Source: Rhodoferax sp. (GTDB taxonomy: Bacteria; Pseudomonadota; Gammaproteobacteria; Burkholderiales; Burkholderiaceae_C). Taken from it: a DNA stretch of 33,848 nt. Shown one piece after another: positions 7,387 through 14,804 of this stretch. The stretch is taken from positions 1-33,848 of the forward strand of contig NZ_JAURYQ010000005.1 of assembly GCF_030653815.1 (NCBI RefSeq), given 5' to 3'. The stretch's first letter is position 1; each line of letters opens with the position of its first letter. A program made the translations under genes and the position numbers. The notes below the pieces were generated by a model. The model saw only the letters and a program-made list of their open reading frames with translations, ran no database searches and was not told the origin of the DNA.

Positions 7387-10194
7387 TCAATGCGCCTTGT
7401 CCCAGTTCGGCCCCACCCCCACCTCGGCCAGCAGCGGCACCTTGAGGTGCGCGACCCCGGCCATGAGACGGGGCACCTCATGGCGCACCCAGTCCACCTC
7501 GGACGCGGGCACTTCGAACACCAGTTCGTCGTGCACCTGCATGATCATTTTGGTGGCGCGCTGCTCGGCGTCAATCACCTGCTGCACCTTGACCATGGCC
7601 AGCTTGATCAGGTCGGCCGCCGTGCCCTGCATGGGCGCGTTGATGGCGGCGCGCTCGGCACCGCTGCGCCGCGGCCCGTTGGGCGAATTGATCTCGGGCA
7701 GGTACAGGCGACGGCCAAACACGGTCTCGACGTAACCCTGCGCCTTGGCTTGCGCCCGGGTCTGGTCCATGTAGTGCTTCACGCCGGGGTAACGGTCAAA
7801 GTAGCGCGCGATGTAGTTTTTGGCGGCGGTGTTGTCGATGGCCAGTGCCTTGGCCAAGCCGTAGGCGCTCATGCCGTAAATCAGGCCGAAGTTGATGACC
7901 TTGGCGTAGCGGCGCTGCTCGCCGCTGACCTGCGCGGTGTCCACGCCAAAGATTTCGGCGGCGGTGGCGCGGTGCACGTCCATGCCGTCATGAAAGGCCA
8001 GCAGCAGGGCCGCGTCGCCACTGATGTGCGCCATGATGCGCAGCTCGATCTGGCTGTAGTCGGCGCTGGCAATGACGCAGCCGGGCGGCGCCACAAAGGC
8101 CTCGCGCACACGCCGGCCCTCAGGGGTGCGCACCGGAATGTTCTGCAGGTTGGGGTCGTTGCTGCTCAGGCGCCCGGTCACGGCCACGGCCTGCGCGTAA
8201 TGGGTGTGCACGCGCCCGGTGCGCGGGTGCGCCAGCTGTGCCAGTTTGTCGGTATAGGTGCCCTTGAGCTTGGACAGGCTGCGGTGTTCCAGAATCTTGG
8301 CCGGCAGCGGGTAGTCTTCGGCCAGCTTTTGCAGCACCTCGTCGTCGGTGCTGGGCGTGCCGGTGGGGGTTTTCTTGACCACCGGCAAGCCGAGCTTGAC
8401 GAAGAAAATCTCGCCAATCTGCTTCGGGCTGCTCAGGTTGAAAGGCTGGCCGGCCAGCTCGTGCGCTTCGGTCTCCAATTGCAGAATGCGCTTGCCGAGT
8501 TCGTGGCTTTGCGCCGCCAGCGTGGGCGCATCAATCAGCACTCCATTGCGCTCGATGCGGTACAGGGCCTCGCTGCTGGCGATCTCGAGCTCGTAGATAA
8601 AACGCAATTTGTCGTTGGCCTGGAGCAGCGGCCACAACACCCCATGCACGTCAAGTGTCATGTCGGAGTCTTCACACGAATACTCGGCCGCCTTGGCCAC
8701 CTCGACCTGATCAAAACAGAGCTGGTTGACGCCCTTGCCGCACAGGTCTTCAAAGCTGATGCCGCTGCGCCCCAGGTGGCGCTCGGCCAGGCTGGCCAGG
8801 CCATGCGGCTTGGTGACTTCGAGCACGTAGCTTTGCAACATGGTGTCGTGCGCGTAGCCCTGCACCTCGATGCCGTGGTTGGCAAACACATGGCGGTCGT
8901 ACTTGACATGCTGACCGAGCTTTTTGTGCTTGCCGTCCTCCAGCCAGGGTTTGAGTTTGGCCAAGACCTCGTCGATGGGCAACTGGGTGGGGGCATCCGG
9001 GTAGGCGTGGGCCAGCGGAATATAAGCCGCCTCGCCCGGGGTGACGCTGAAGCTGATGCCGACAATCTGCGCGCGCATTTCGTCCAGCGAAGTGGTCTCG
9101 GTGTCCACGGCCACCAGCTCGGCGGCCTGCAGCTTGGCCAGCCAATGATCGAAGGCGTCCCAGGTGAGGATGGTGTCGTAGCTGACGGTGCTGACGCGGG
9201 GGGTGACGGGGGCCGGCGCGGGTTCCAGATCGTCGAAGAGACCGGGTTCACGGTTGCTGGTGACGGACTTGACAGCGGAAATGGGGCCAGGGCCAGAGCC
9301 AGAGCCCGACCCCAACGCCCGCGCCAGGCCCTTGAAGCCGTATTTTTCATAAAACTCGGCCAGCGCTGCAGTGTTCATGCTGCCCACGGCAATGTCGTCC
9401 ATGTCGGGCAAATCCGGCAGCCAGGCTTTCAGGTCGCAGTCGGTCTTGATGGTCAGCAGCAGGCGGCCGGTGGGCAGCCAGTCCAGCGATTTCCTCAAAT
9501 TTTCTCCAACCGCCCCCTTGATGGTGTGGGCCTGGGCCACGATGGCGTCGAGCGAACCATATTCGTTGAGCCACTTGGCAGCCGTTTTGGGCCCGACCTT
9601 GGGCACGCCTGGCACGTTATCGATGGCATCGCCCACCAGAGTCTGGTAGTCCACCATCAGGCTGGGCGGCACGCCAAACTCGGCGGTGACCCCAGCCACG
9701 TCACGCACGCGGCCATTCATGGTGTCGATGATGGTGATGCGCTCGTTGACCAGCTGCGCCAGGTCCTTGTCGCCGCTGCTCACAATCACCTGCATGTCCT
9801 GCGCCGCAGCCGTGGCGGCCAGCGTGCCGATCACGTCATCAGCCTCGACGCCGGGCACGTCCAGAACCTTCCAGCCCATCAGCCGCACCACCTCGTGGAT
9901 GGGCTCGATCTGGGCGCGCAAGTCGTCGGGCATGGGCGAGCGGTGGGCCTTGTACTCGGGGTACAAATCATCACGAAAGGTGGGGCCTTTGGCGTCAAAG
10001 ACGCAGACGGCGTACGCAGCGGGCACCTCCTTGCGCAAGCTCTGCAGCATGTTGATCATGCCGCGAATAGCCCCGGTGGGCGCGCTGCCCGGGTCGCCCG
10101 GCACCGCGCGCAAGTCGGGCATGGCATGAAAAGCGCGGTACAGGTAGCTGGAGCCATCGACCAGCAGCAAGGTTTTGGGTGGGGCATTGTTCAT
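7387..10194 (-). CDS. polA: DNA polymerase I
   Basis: A 935-residue polymerase with all three domains. The N-terminal 5' nuclease (about 1-300) shows LLLVDGSSYLYRAF, GVEADDVIGTLA and SSGDKDLAQLV. The 3'-5' exonuclease region keeps its first acidic motif (Asp364-Thr-Glu366, VAVDTETTSLDE), so proofreading is probably active. The polymerase domain has motif A (ASADYSQIELR, Asp712), motif B (RRYAKVINFGLIYG) and motif C (VHDELVF, Asp889-Glu890). It fills gaps in excision repair and removes RNA primers. Length matches the family. It is divergent from the DUF2782 gene, with only about 50 bp between starts. No Shine-Dalgarno site is obvious at its ATG. Confidence 0.97.
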   Translation of the reverse strand: MNNAPPKTLLLVDGSSYLYRAFHAMPDLRAVPGDPGSAPTGAIRGMINMLQSLRKEVPAAYAVCVFDAKGPTFRDDLYPEYKAHRSPMPDDLRAQIEPIHEVVRLMGWKVLDVPGVEADDVIGTLAATAAAQDMQVIVSSGDKDLAQLVNERITIIDTMNGRVRDVAGVTAEFGVPPSLMVDYQTLVGDAIDNVPGVPKVGPKTAAKWLNEYGSLDAIVAQAHTIKGAVGENLRKSLDWLPTGRLLLTIKTDCDLKAWLPDLPDMDDIAVGSMNTAALAEFYEKYGFKGLARALGSGSGSGPGPISAVKSVTSNREPGLFDDLEPAPAPVTPRVSTVSYDTILTWDAFDHWLAKLQAAELVAVDTETTSLDEMRAQIVGISFSVTPGEAAYIPLAHAYPDAPTQLPIDEVLAKLKPWLEDGKHKKLGQHVKYDRHVFANHGIEVQGYAHDTMLQSYVLEVTKPHGLASLAERHLGRSGISFEDLCGKGVNQLCFDQVEVAKAAEYSCEDSDMTLDVHGVLWPLLQANDKLRFIYELEIASSEALYRIERNGVLIDAPTLAAQSHELGKRILQLETEAHELAGQPFNLSSPKQIGEIFFVKLGLPVVKKTPTGTPSTDDEVLQKLAEDYPLPAKILEHRSLSKLKGTYTDKLAQLAHPRTGRVHTHYAQAVAVTGRLSSNDPNLQNIPVRTPEGRRVREAFVAPPGCVIASADYSQIELRIMAHISGDAALLLAFHDGMDVHRATAAEIFGVDTAQVSGEQRRYAKVINFGLIYGMSAYGLAKALAIDNTAAKNYIARYFDRYPGVKHYMDQTRAQAKAQGYVETVFGRRLYLPEINSPNGPRRSGAERAAINAPMQGTAADLIKLAMVKVQQVIDAEQRATKMIMQVHDELVFEVPASEVDWVRHEVPRLMAGVAHLKVPLLAEVGVGPNWDKAH

Positions 10195-10234
10195 GCCGGC
10201 ATTTTGCCTGCAGCCGGGCGCACGGCCGCTTTAT

Positions 10235-10247
10235 CTACAATCAAATG
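10235..10247 (+). promoter_or_regulatory. Likely -10 element directly before the DUF2782 start
   Basis: TACAAT at 10235-10240 is followed by CAA and two tandem ATG codons (10245, 10248). With usual -10 to +1 spacing, transcription would start on or next to the ATG, giving a leaderless mRNA. No good -35 or Shine-Dalgarno site is seen. Confidence 0.4.
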
Positions 10248-10538
10248 ATGCGCTCAATTTATACCGTTCTCCCCCTCCTGCTGGCCTGTGGCCTGGCTTG
10301 GAGCCAAACTGCCACTCCCCCGTCCGAGGCCGCCAGTGCCACGGCGCAACGCGAGGCCCCGGCCAGGGCACAGGCGCGCGTTGAGCACCTTCAGGTCGAA
10401 GATGCCGGCGCACGCATTGACGAGGTGCGCGTGGGCGGCGAGACCCAAAGCATCACCGTGCAGCCCAAAGTCGGCATGCCTGCGTATCAGGTGGCGCCCA
10501 AAACAGGTGAACGCACCTGGAAAGTGCTGGGCTTCTGA
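10245..10538 (+). CDS. DUF2782-family exported protein
   Basis: A 97-residue protein with an N-terminal signal segment (MRSIYTVLPLLLACGLAWSQ) with predicted cleavage near residue 21-22. An Ala/Gln/Arg-rich spacer follows, then a compact C-terminal domain (IDEVRVGGETQSITVQPK...YQVAP...RTWKVLGF) typical of DUF2782. It probably acts in the periplasm; no function is known. Start is one of two tandem ATGs (10245 or 10248); a longer frame reaching 10179 would overlap polA and spoil the signal peptide. It sits three bases before thrB, with which it is probably co-transcribed. Confidence 0.75.
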   Translation: MMRSIYTVLPLLLACGLAWSQTATPPSEAASATAQREAPARAQARVEHLQVEDAGARIDEVRVGGETQSITVQPKVGMPAYQVAPKTGERTWKVLGF

Positions 10539-10541
10539 GCC

Positions 10542-11537
10542 ATGGCGGTTTACACCGAAGTCTCTTTTTCCGAGGCCGATGAGCTGCTGCAAGCGCTTGG
10601 CCTGGGCGCGTTAGAGAGTCTGCAAGGCTGCGTGGGCGGGATCGAGAACACCAATTATTTCGTCACCACCCAGCGCGACGGTCAGGCCCATGACTATGTG
10701 CTGACACTGTTTGAACGGCTGGGCTTTGAGCAATTGCCGTTCTATTTGCAGTTGATGAGCCACCTGGCGCAGCGTGGCATTGCAGTCCCCGAGCCGCATG
10801 CCAACGCCCAGGGTGAACTGGTGCTCCATGTCAAAGGCAAACCCGCCGCCGTGGTGGACAAATTGCACGGTGCCAGCGTGCTCACCCCCGGCCCGGTGCA
10901 CTGCGCCCAGATGGGCGCCATGCTGGCTCGCATGCACCTGGCCGGGCGCGACTTCTCCTTGAGCCAGCCCAACCTGCGTGGCCTGAGCTGGTGGAACGAC
11001 ACGGTGCCCGAGGTTCTGCCCTACCTGAGCGACAGCCAGAAAACCCTGATCGCCGGCGAACTGGCTTATCAAAACGCGCTGGCCGCCCTGCCAAGCTATG
11101 CCGCCCTGCCGCGTGGCCCGATCCACGCCGACCTGTTCTGCAACAACGCCATGTTCAGCACGGTAGCCGGACAGCCGGTGCTGAGCGGTGTTTTTGACTT
11201 TTATTTTGCTGGCGTGGACAGTTGGCTGTTTGACTTGGCGGTGTGCCTGAATGACTGGTGCATCGACCAGGCCAGCGGCACGCACCTGGCGGTCAATGCG
11301 CACCATTTTCTGGCGGCCTACAACGCCGTGCGCCCACTGCAAGCCGCAGAAAAAGAACTGCTGCCCGCCCTGTTGCGCGCTGGTGCCTTGCGCTTCTGGC
11401 TGTCACGCCTGTGGGACTTTTACCTGCCGCGTCAGGCCAGCATGCTGCAAGCCCACGACCCGGTACATTTTGAACGCATCCTGCAACACCGGGCCAGCCA
11501 GGGACTCGACTATACGGCGCTGGAGGCGCTCCCATGA
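10542..11537 (+). CDS. thrB: Homoserine kinase (aminoglycoside-phosphotransferase-fold type)
   Basis: A 331-residue protein of the APH/choline-kinase fold, the ThrB type of many beta- and gammaproteobacteria rather than the GHMP type of E. coli. Visible are the N-terminal lobe (LESLQGCVGGIENTNYFVTT), the catalytic loop GPIHADLFCNNAMF with His195, Asp197 and Asn201, and the metal-binding FDFYFAG that follows. It phosphorylates homoserine to O-phosphohomoserine in threonine synthesis. It starts three bases after the DUF2782 stop and overlaps the next gene by four bases (ATGA), so translation is likely coupled. Confidence 0.92.
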   Translation: MAVYTEVSFSEADELLQALGLGALESLQGCVGGIENTNYFVTTQRDGQAHDYVLTLFERLGFEQLPFYLQLMSHLAQRGIAVPEPHANAQGELVLHVKGKPAAVVDKLHGASVLTPGPVHCAQMGAMLARMHLAGRDFSLSQPNLRGLSWWNDTVPEVLPYLSDSQKTLIAGELAYQNALAALPSYAALPRGPIHADLFCNNAMFSTVAGQPVLSGVFDFYFAGVDSWLFDLAVCLNDWCIDQASGTHLAVNAHHFLAAYNAVRPLQAAEKELLPALLRAGALRFWLSRLWDFYLPRQASMLQAHDPVHFERILQHRASQGLDYTALEALP

Positions 11538-12325
11538 AACTCAAGCTCGTTCCTGCCCGCACGGGTGCTGTCTGGGTCAAGCTCGGCATGCAGACATTCC
11601 TCAAGCAACCACTGGCCTTGGCCGGCTTGTTTTTCATGTTCATGGCCGTCATGTCTGTAACCACCATGGTGCCCGTCGTCGGCTTGCCACTGGCCATGAC
11701 ACTGCTGCCTGCCGCCACGTTGGGCCTGATGGCCGCCACCCGCGAAGCTACGCAAGGCAAATTTCCGATGCCGCTGATTTTGTTCACGGCCTTGCGCGCC
11801 GGGCCGGCCAAGCTGCGCGCCATGCTGACGCTGGGCGCCCTGTACGCCGGCGGCTTCATGCTGGCCATGGGCGTCTCCTATTTGGTGGACGGCGGCGGCT
11901 TCGCCCGGCTTTACCTGGGCGGCAGCGCGCCCACGGCAGAGTTGCTGCAGTCGCCAGGCTTTCAAAGCGCGATGTGGACCTTCATTAGCTTGCACCTGCC
12001 GCTGTCACTGATGTTCTGGCACGCCCCGGCGCTGGTGTTCTGGCACGACTTGCCACCGCTGAAAAGCATGTTTTTCAGCATCGTTGCGTGTTTTCGCAAT
12101 TTCTGGGCATTCACCGTGTTTGGCCTCGCCTGGATGGCGACCATCGTCGTCGCCGTGCTGACCCTTGGCACACTGGGCAGCGTGCTGGGCAACCCGGCGA
12201 TGTTGGGCGTGATGCTGTTCCCGGCACTGATGCTGCTGGCGTCGATGTTTTTCACCTCGCTGTACTTTACCTACCGAGACAGTTTCGAACTTGAAACGCC
12301 GCTCCCGGCGCCAGACGCAGCGTGA
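11534..12325 (+). CDS. BPSS1780-family multi-pass membrane protein
   Basis: A 263-residue inner-membrane protein with about six hydrophobic segments, arranged like the uncharacterised BPSS1780 family of betaproteobacteria (MKLKLVPARTGAVWVKLGMQTFLKQPLALAG at the start is typical). It overlaps thrB by ATGA at 11534-11537 and the next gene by GTGA at 12322-12325, so it sits in the middle of a tightly coupled operon. No catalytic motif is visible; function unknown. Confidence 0.78.
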   Translation: MKLKLVPARTGAVWVKLGMQTFLKQPLALAGLFFMFMAVMSVTTMVPVVGLPLAMTLLPAATLGLMAATREATQGKFPMPLILFTALRAGPAKLRAMLTLGALYAGGFMLAMGVSYLVDGGGFARLYLGGSAPTAELLQSPGFQSAMWTFISLHLPLSLMFWHAPALVFWHDLPPLKSMFFSIVACFRNFWAFTVFGLAWMATIVVAVLTLGTLGSVLGNPAMLGVMLFPALMLLASMFFTSLYFTYRDSFELETPLPAPDAA

Positions 12326-13083
12326 GTCACGTTCACACCCTGGTCGGGCGCAACGAACGGGAACTGCTGTGGATGCAGCGCCGCAGTTTTGTTCAGGCCG
12401 CCAGCGTCTGGGTGGCCTTGGGTGGCGCGGCCTCGGCACAGGCCCAGCAGCGCAGCAATATCGTGGAACTGACGGGTGATGTGCTGCTCAACGGCCGGCG
12501 CCTGTTGCCTGGCCAGACCATCCAGAGCGGTGATGGAATCACGACAGGACCCAACTCGAACCTGATTTTTGTGCTGGGCGATTCCTCGTTCCAGGTGCGC
12601 CAGAACAGCCGCCTGGTGGTGGAGCGCGGCGCCAGCCCGAGCGTGGTGAGTGGGCTGCGTTTGCTCACGGGTGCGGTGATCGGCGTCTGGGGCAAGGGCA
12701 CGCTGCGCCGCATTGCGACACCGACCGTGACCCTGGGCATACGCGGCACCGGCACCTACACCGAGGTCTTCCCGGAACAAGGCTTTCGCAGCTACTTTTG
12801 CAACTGCTACGGCACGGTGGAAGTGGGCGCGGGAACCGACAAGGTGCTCAGCCAGTCGGATTACCACCAGTCGTTCTGGGCCGAACCGGTCGCCAAAAAC
12901 GGTCAATTCCTGTTTCCAGCCAAGGCCATCAACCACACCGATGAGGAACTGGAAGCGCTGGCGGGCTTGGTCAAGCAGCGCACCAACTGGCAGATTCTGG
13001 GCAAAAAGGGGCTCTGGAACGGGCGCGGCTACATGGAAGACGAGCCCGACAAACAGCACCCGGCTGAAGTCCAGGCCAAATAA
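12322..13083 (+). CDS. Exported FecR-domain-like protein with a Tat-like signal and CxCYG motif
   Basis: A 253-residue protein beginning at GTG, four bases inside the previous gene (GTGA overlap). An ATG at codon 18 (12373) is an alternative and gives a clean signal MQRRSFVQAASVWVALGG...AQA. The RRSF start with a mildly hydrophobic core looks like a twin-arginine signal, though a Sec signal is possible. The mature part holds a FecR-like beta domain (VELTGDVLLNGRRLLPGQTIQSGDGI...SNLIFVLGDSSFQVRQNSRL...VTLGIRGTGTYTEV). Then comes YFCNCYGTVEV with Cys160 and Cys162. Unlike FecR anti-sigma factors it has no transmembrane helix after a cytoplasmic part. Likely periplasmic; role unknown. Confidence 0.75.
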   Translation: MSHVHTLVGRNERELLWMQRRSFVQAASVWVALGGAASAQAQQRSNIVELTGDVLLNGRRLLPGQTIQSGDGITTGPNSNLIFVLGDSSFQVRQNSRLVVERGASPSVVSGLRLLTGAVIGVWGKGTLRRIATPTVTLGIRGTGTYTEVFPEQGFRSYFCNCYGTVEVGAGTDKVLSQSDYHQSFWAEPVAKNGQFLFPAKAINHTDEELEALAGLVKQRTNWQILGKKGLWNGRGYMEDEPDKQHPAEVQAK

Positions 13084-13102
13084 ACCGGAACACCGTACGC
13101 GG

Positions 13103-13849
13103 ATGATGAGAAATTTCTTTGCGCTGACCCGGCTGACCCGTGTCGGGCTGCACCTGGTGCGGGGCCTCTGGATCGTGAACCGGCATTTCCCTGGCTGGCG
13201 GGCCGATCAAAAATCCGAGCGCATCCAGGCCTGGGCCCAGGCCGCGCTGGCGCTGCTGAGCATTGACCTGAAATTGAACGGCACGCCACCCGCGAAGGGC
13301 CCGGTGCTACTGGTCGCCAACCACGTGTCCTGGCTCGACATCGTGGTCTTGCTGGCCTCGTGCCACTGCCGCTTTGTGTCCAAGTCCGAAATCGACCGAT
13401 GGCCGGTGGTGGGCGCGCTCACCCGCGCCGCAGGCACGCTGTTCATTGCCCGGAGTTCCCGGCGTGATGCCTTGCGCGTGGTGCACCAGATGGCAGAAAA
13501 ACTGCACGCTGACAGCGGCATGGTGCTGGCCATTTTTCCCGAAGGCACCACCAGCAACGGGCTGCAGGTGCTGCCTTTTCACGCCAATCTGTTTCAAGCT
13601 GCCATTTCGGCCGACGCCCCGGTGCAAACCGTGGCCTTGCGCTTTGAGGATGCGGCCAGCGGCCAGCCCAGCCTGGCGGCCTGCTACATTGACGACGACA
13701 CTTTTTTGGGTTCGGTATGGCGCACCCTGCGCGCACCACAGCAGCGCGTGGTGCTCAGTTTCGGACCAGCGCAACACTGCGCGGGACGCAACCGCCAGGC
13801 CTGGGCGGCGGACGCACGGACCGAGATTTCGGCCATGCTGAAGGCATGA
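13103..13849 (+). CDS. olsA: PlsC-like O-acyltransferase (lyso-ornithine lipid or 1-acylglycerol-3-phosphate acyltransferase)
   Basis: A 248-residue acyltransferase with the HX4D catalytic motif in NHVSWLD (His74, Asp79), FVSKSEIDRWPVVGAL, and the glycerol-phosphate site FPEGTTS (145-151). It esterifies an acyl chain onto a lipid hydroxyl at the membrane face. Start is the first of two adjacent ATGs (13103, 13106); the open frame extends upstream into the FecR-like gene and is not used. Its stop lies 13 bp from the stop of an OlsB-like N-acyltransferase on the opposite strand, the partner enzyme of ornithine-lipid synthesis, so OlsA is the favoured role. A general phospholipid PlsC is possible, and the symbol is tentative. 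Confidence 0.75.
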   Translation: MMRNFFALTRLTRVGLHLVRGLWIVNRHFPGWRADQKSERIQAWAQAALALLSIDLKLNGTPPAKGPVLLVANHVSWLDIVVLLASCHCRFVSKSEIDRWPVVGALTRAAGTLFIARSSRRDALRVVHQMAEKLHADSGMVLAIFPEGTTSNGLQVLPFHANLFQAAISADAPVQTVALRFEDAASGQPSLAACYIDDDTFLGSVWRTLRAPQQRVVLSFGPAQHCAGRNRQAWAADARTEISAMLKA

Positions 13850-13862
13850 GCCGGTTGAGGGA

Positions 13863-14708
13863 TCAGGCCCCCAGAAAGTGTTTTCGGTAGCGCGCAGGCA
13901 GATCATCAATGCACATCAGCATGGGCAGATCGGCGGTGTTGAAGTCGGGGTCCCAGGCGGGCGCGCCCAACACCTTGGCGCCCAGGCGCAGATAACCCTT
14001 GATCAGCGCTGGAGGTTCCACCGCCAGGCTGCTGTCCAACTCGTCCACCGGCAGCGCCAACCGGGGCCGCACATGAAACTCGATCGGCGCCAAATGGGTG
14101 CTTTTGAGCTGGTGCCAGATGCTGGCCGCCACGTCACCACTGACCATGCCGTTATGCAACATCGGAATGCTGGCACAGCCGATCATGGTGTCGAGCTGGT
14201 TGCGCACCATGAATTCGGCCAGCGCACCCCACAGCGCCATGATGACGCCACCGTGGCGATGGTCCGGATGCACGCAACTGCGGCCAAGCTCGACCATGCG
14301 TTCACGCAAGGCACGCAGCCGCACCAGGTCGAATTCGGTGTCGCTGTAGGTGCTGCCCACGCGCTTGGCCTGGGCCGGGGTCAGCACCCGGTAAGTCCCC
14401 ACCACTTGCTGGCTGGCAGCATCGCGCACCAACAGGTGTTCACAATAATTGTCAAACAGGTCGACGTCGTGACCCGGCACCGTGGTGGTCAGGCGGGCGC
14501 CCATCTCATCGGCAAAAACCTGGTACCTCAAGCGCTGGGCCTGACGGACTTCGTCAGCATGGCGGGCCCAGGACACTTGCAAGGGAGCGCGCTCGACCTT
14601 GGGCGCAGAAAGCAGCGTTTCCAGCTTGCCGGTACCAGGTCGGTGAAGTGACCCCCTGGGCATCGCGACCGGAGACAAGGCAAACGTCGGGGTGGGCAAA
14701 TCTCTCAT
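13863..14708 (-). CDS. olsB: OlsB-like L-ornithine N-acyltransferase (GNAT fold)
   Basis: A 281-residue GNAT-type acyltransferase. The core runs from about residue 45 (VSWARHADEVRQAQRLRYQVFADEMGA) through LFDNYCEHLLVRD, VVGTYRVL, FDLVRLRALRERMVELGRSCVHPDHR and MIGCASIPM to a C-terminal IKGYLRLGAKVLGAPAWDPDFNTADLPMLM. These are hallmarks of the OlsB/hemolysin-like N-acyltransferases that add 3-hydroxyacyl groups from ACP to ornithine. The start MRDLPTPTF is set by AAGGAG (rc of 14715-14720) six bases upstream; an ATG 12 codons earlier lacks this. It faces the OlsA-like gene end to end. An autoinducer-synthase relation is only structural. Confidence 0.82.
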   Translation of the reverse strand: MRDLPTPTFALSPVAMPRGSLHRPGTGKLETLLSAPKVERAPLQVSWARHADEVRQAQRLRYQVFADEMGARLTTTVPGHDVDLFDNYCEHLLVRDAASQQVVGTYRVLTPAQAKRVGSTYSDTEFDLVRLRALRERMVELGRSCVHPDHRHGGVIMALWGALAEFMVRNQLDTMIGCASIPMLHNGMVSGDVAASIWHQLKSTHLAPIEFHVRPRLALPVDELDSSLAVEPPALIKGYLRLGAKVLGAPAWDPDFNTADLPMLMCIDDLPARYRKHFLGA

Positions 14709-14766
14709 GTTGTACTCCTTGGTTGAACAACACGATGATGGCAAGCCCGGATGACGACTTCATGGC

Positions 14767-14796
14767 GAATTGATGTCAATACCGTGACATCAATTC
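14767..14796. promoter_or_regulatory. 12-bp perfect dyad upstream of olsB
   Basis: GAATTGATGTCA (14767-14778), a 6-nt spacer, TGACATCAATTC (14785-14796). Its centre is about 73 bp before the olsB ATG and just after the uvrD stop. On the minus strand one arm contains TTGACA, a consensus -35. No T-run follows in the uvrD direction, so an operator is more likely than a terminator. Confidence 0.55.
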
Positions 14797-14804
14797 ACCC
14801 GGAA

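Noticed and set aside
7372..10248. Open frame of 958 codons on the plus strand opposite polA
   Set aside because: It is the antisense shadow of polA in GC-rich DNA: His/Gly/Gln/Val-rich with no domain, while polA on the other strand has all expected motifs.
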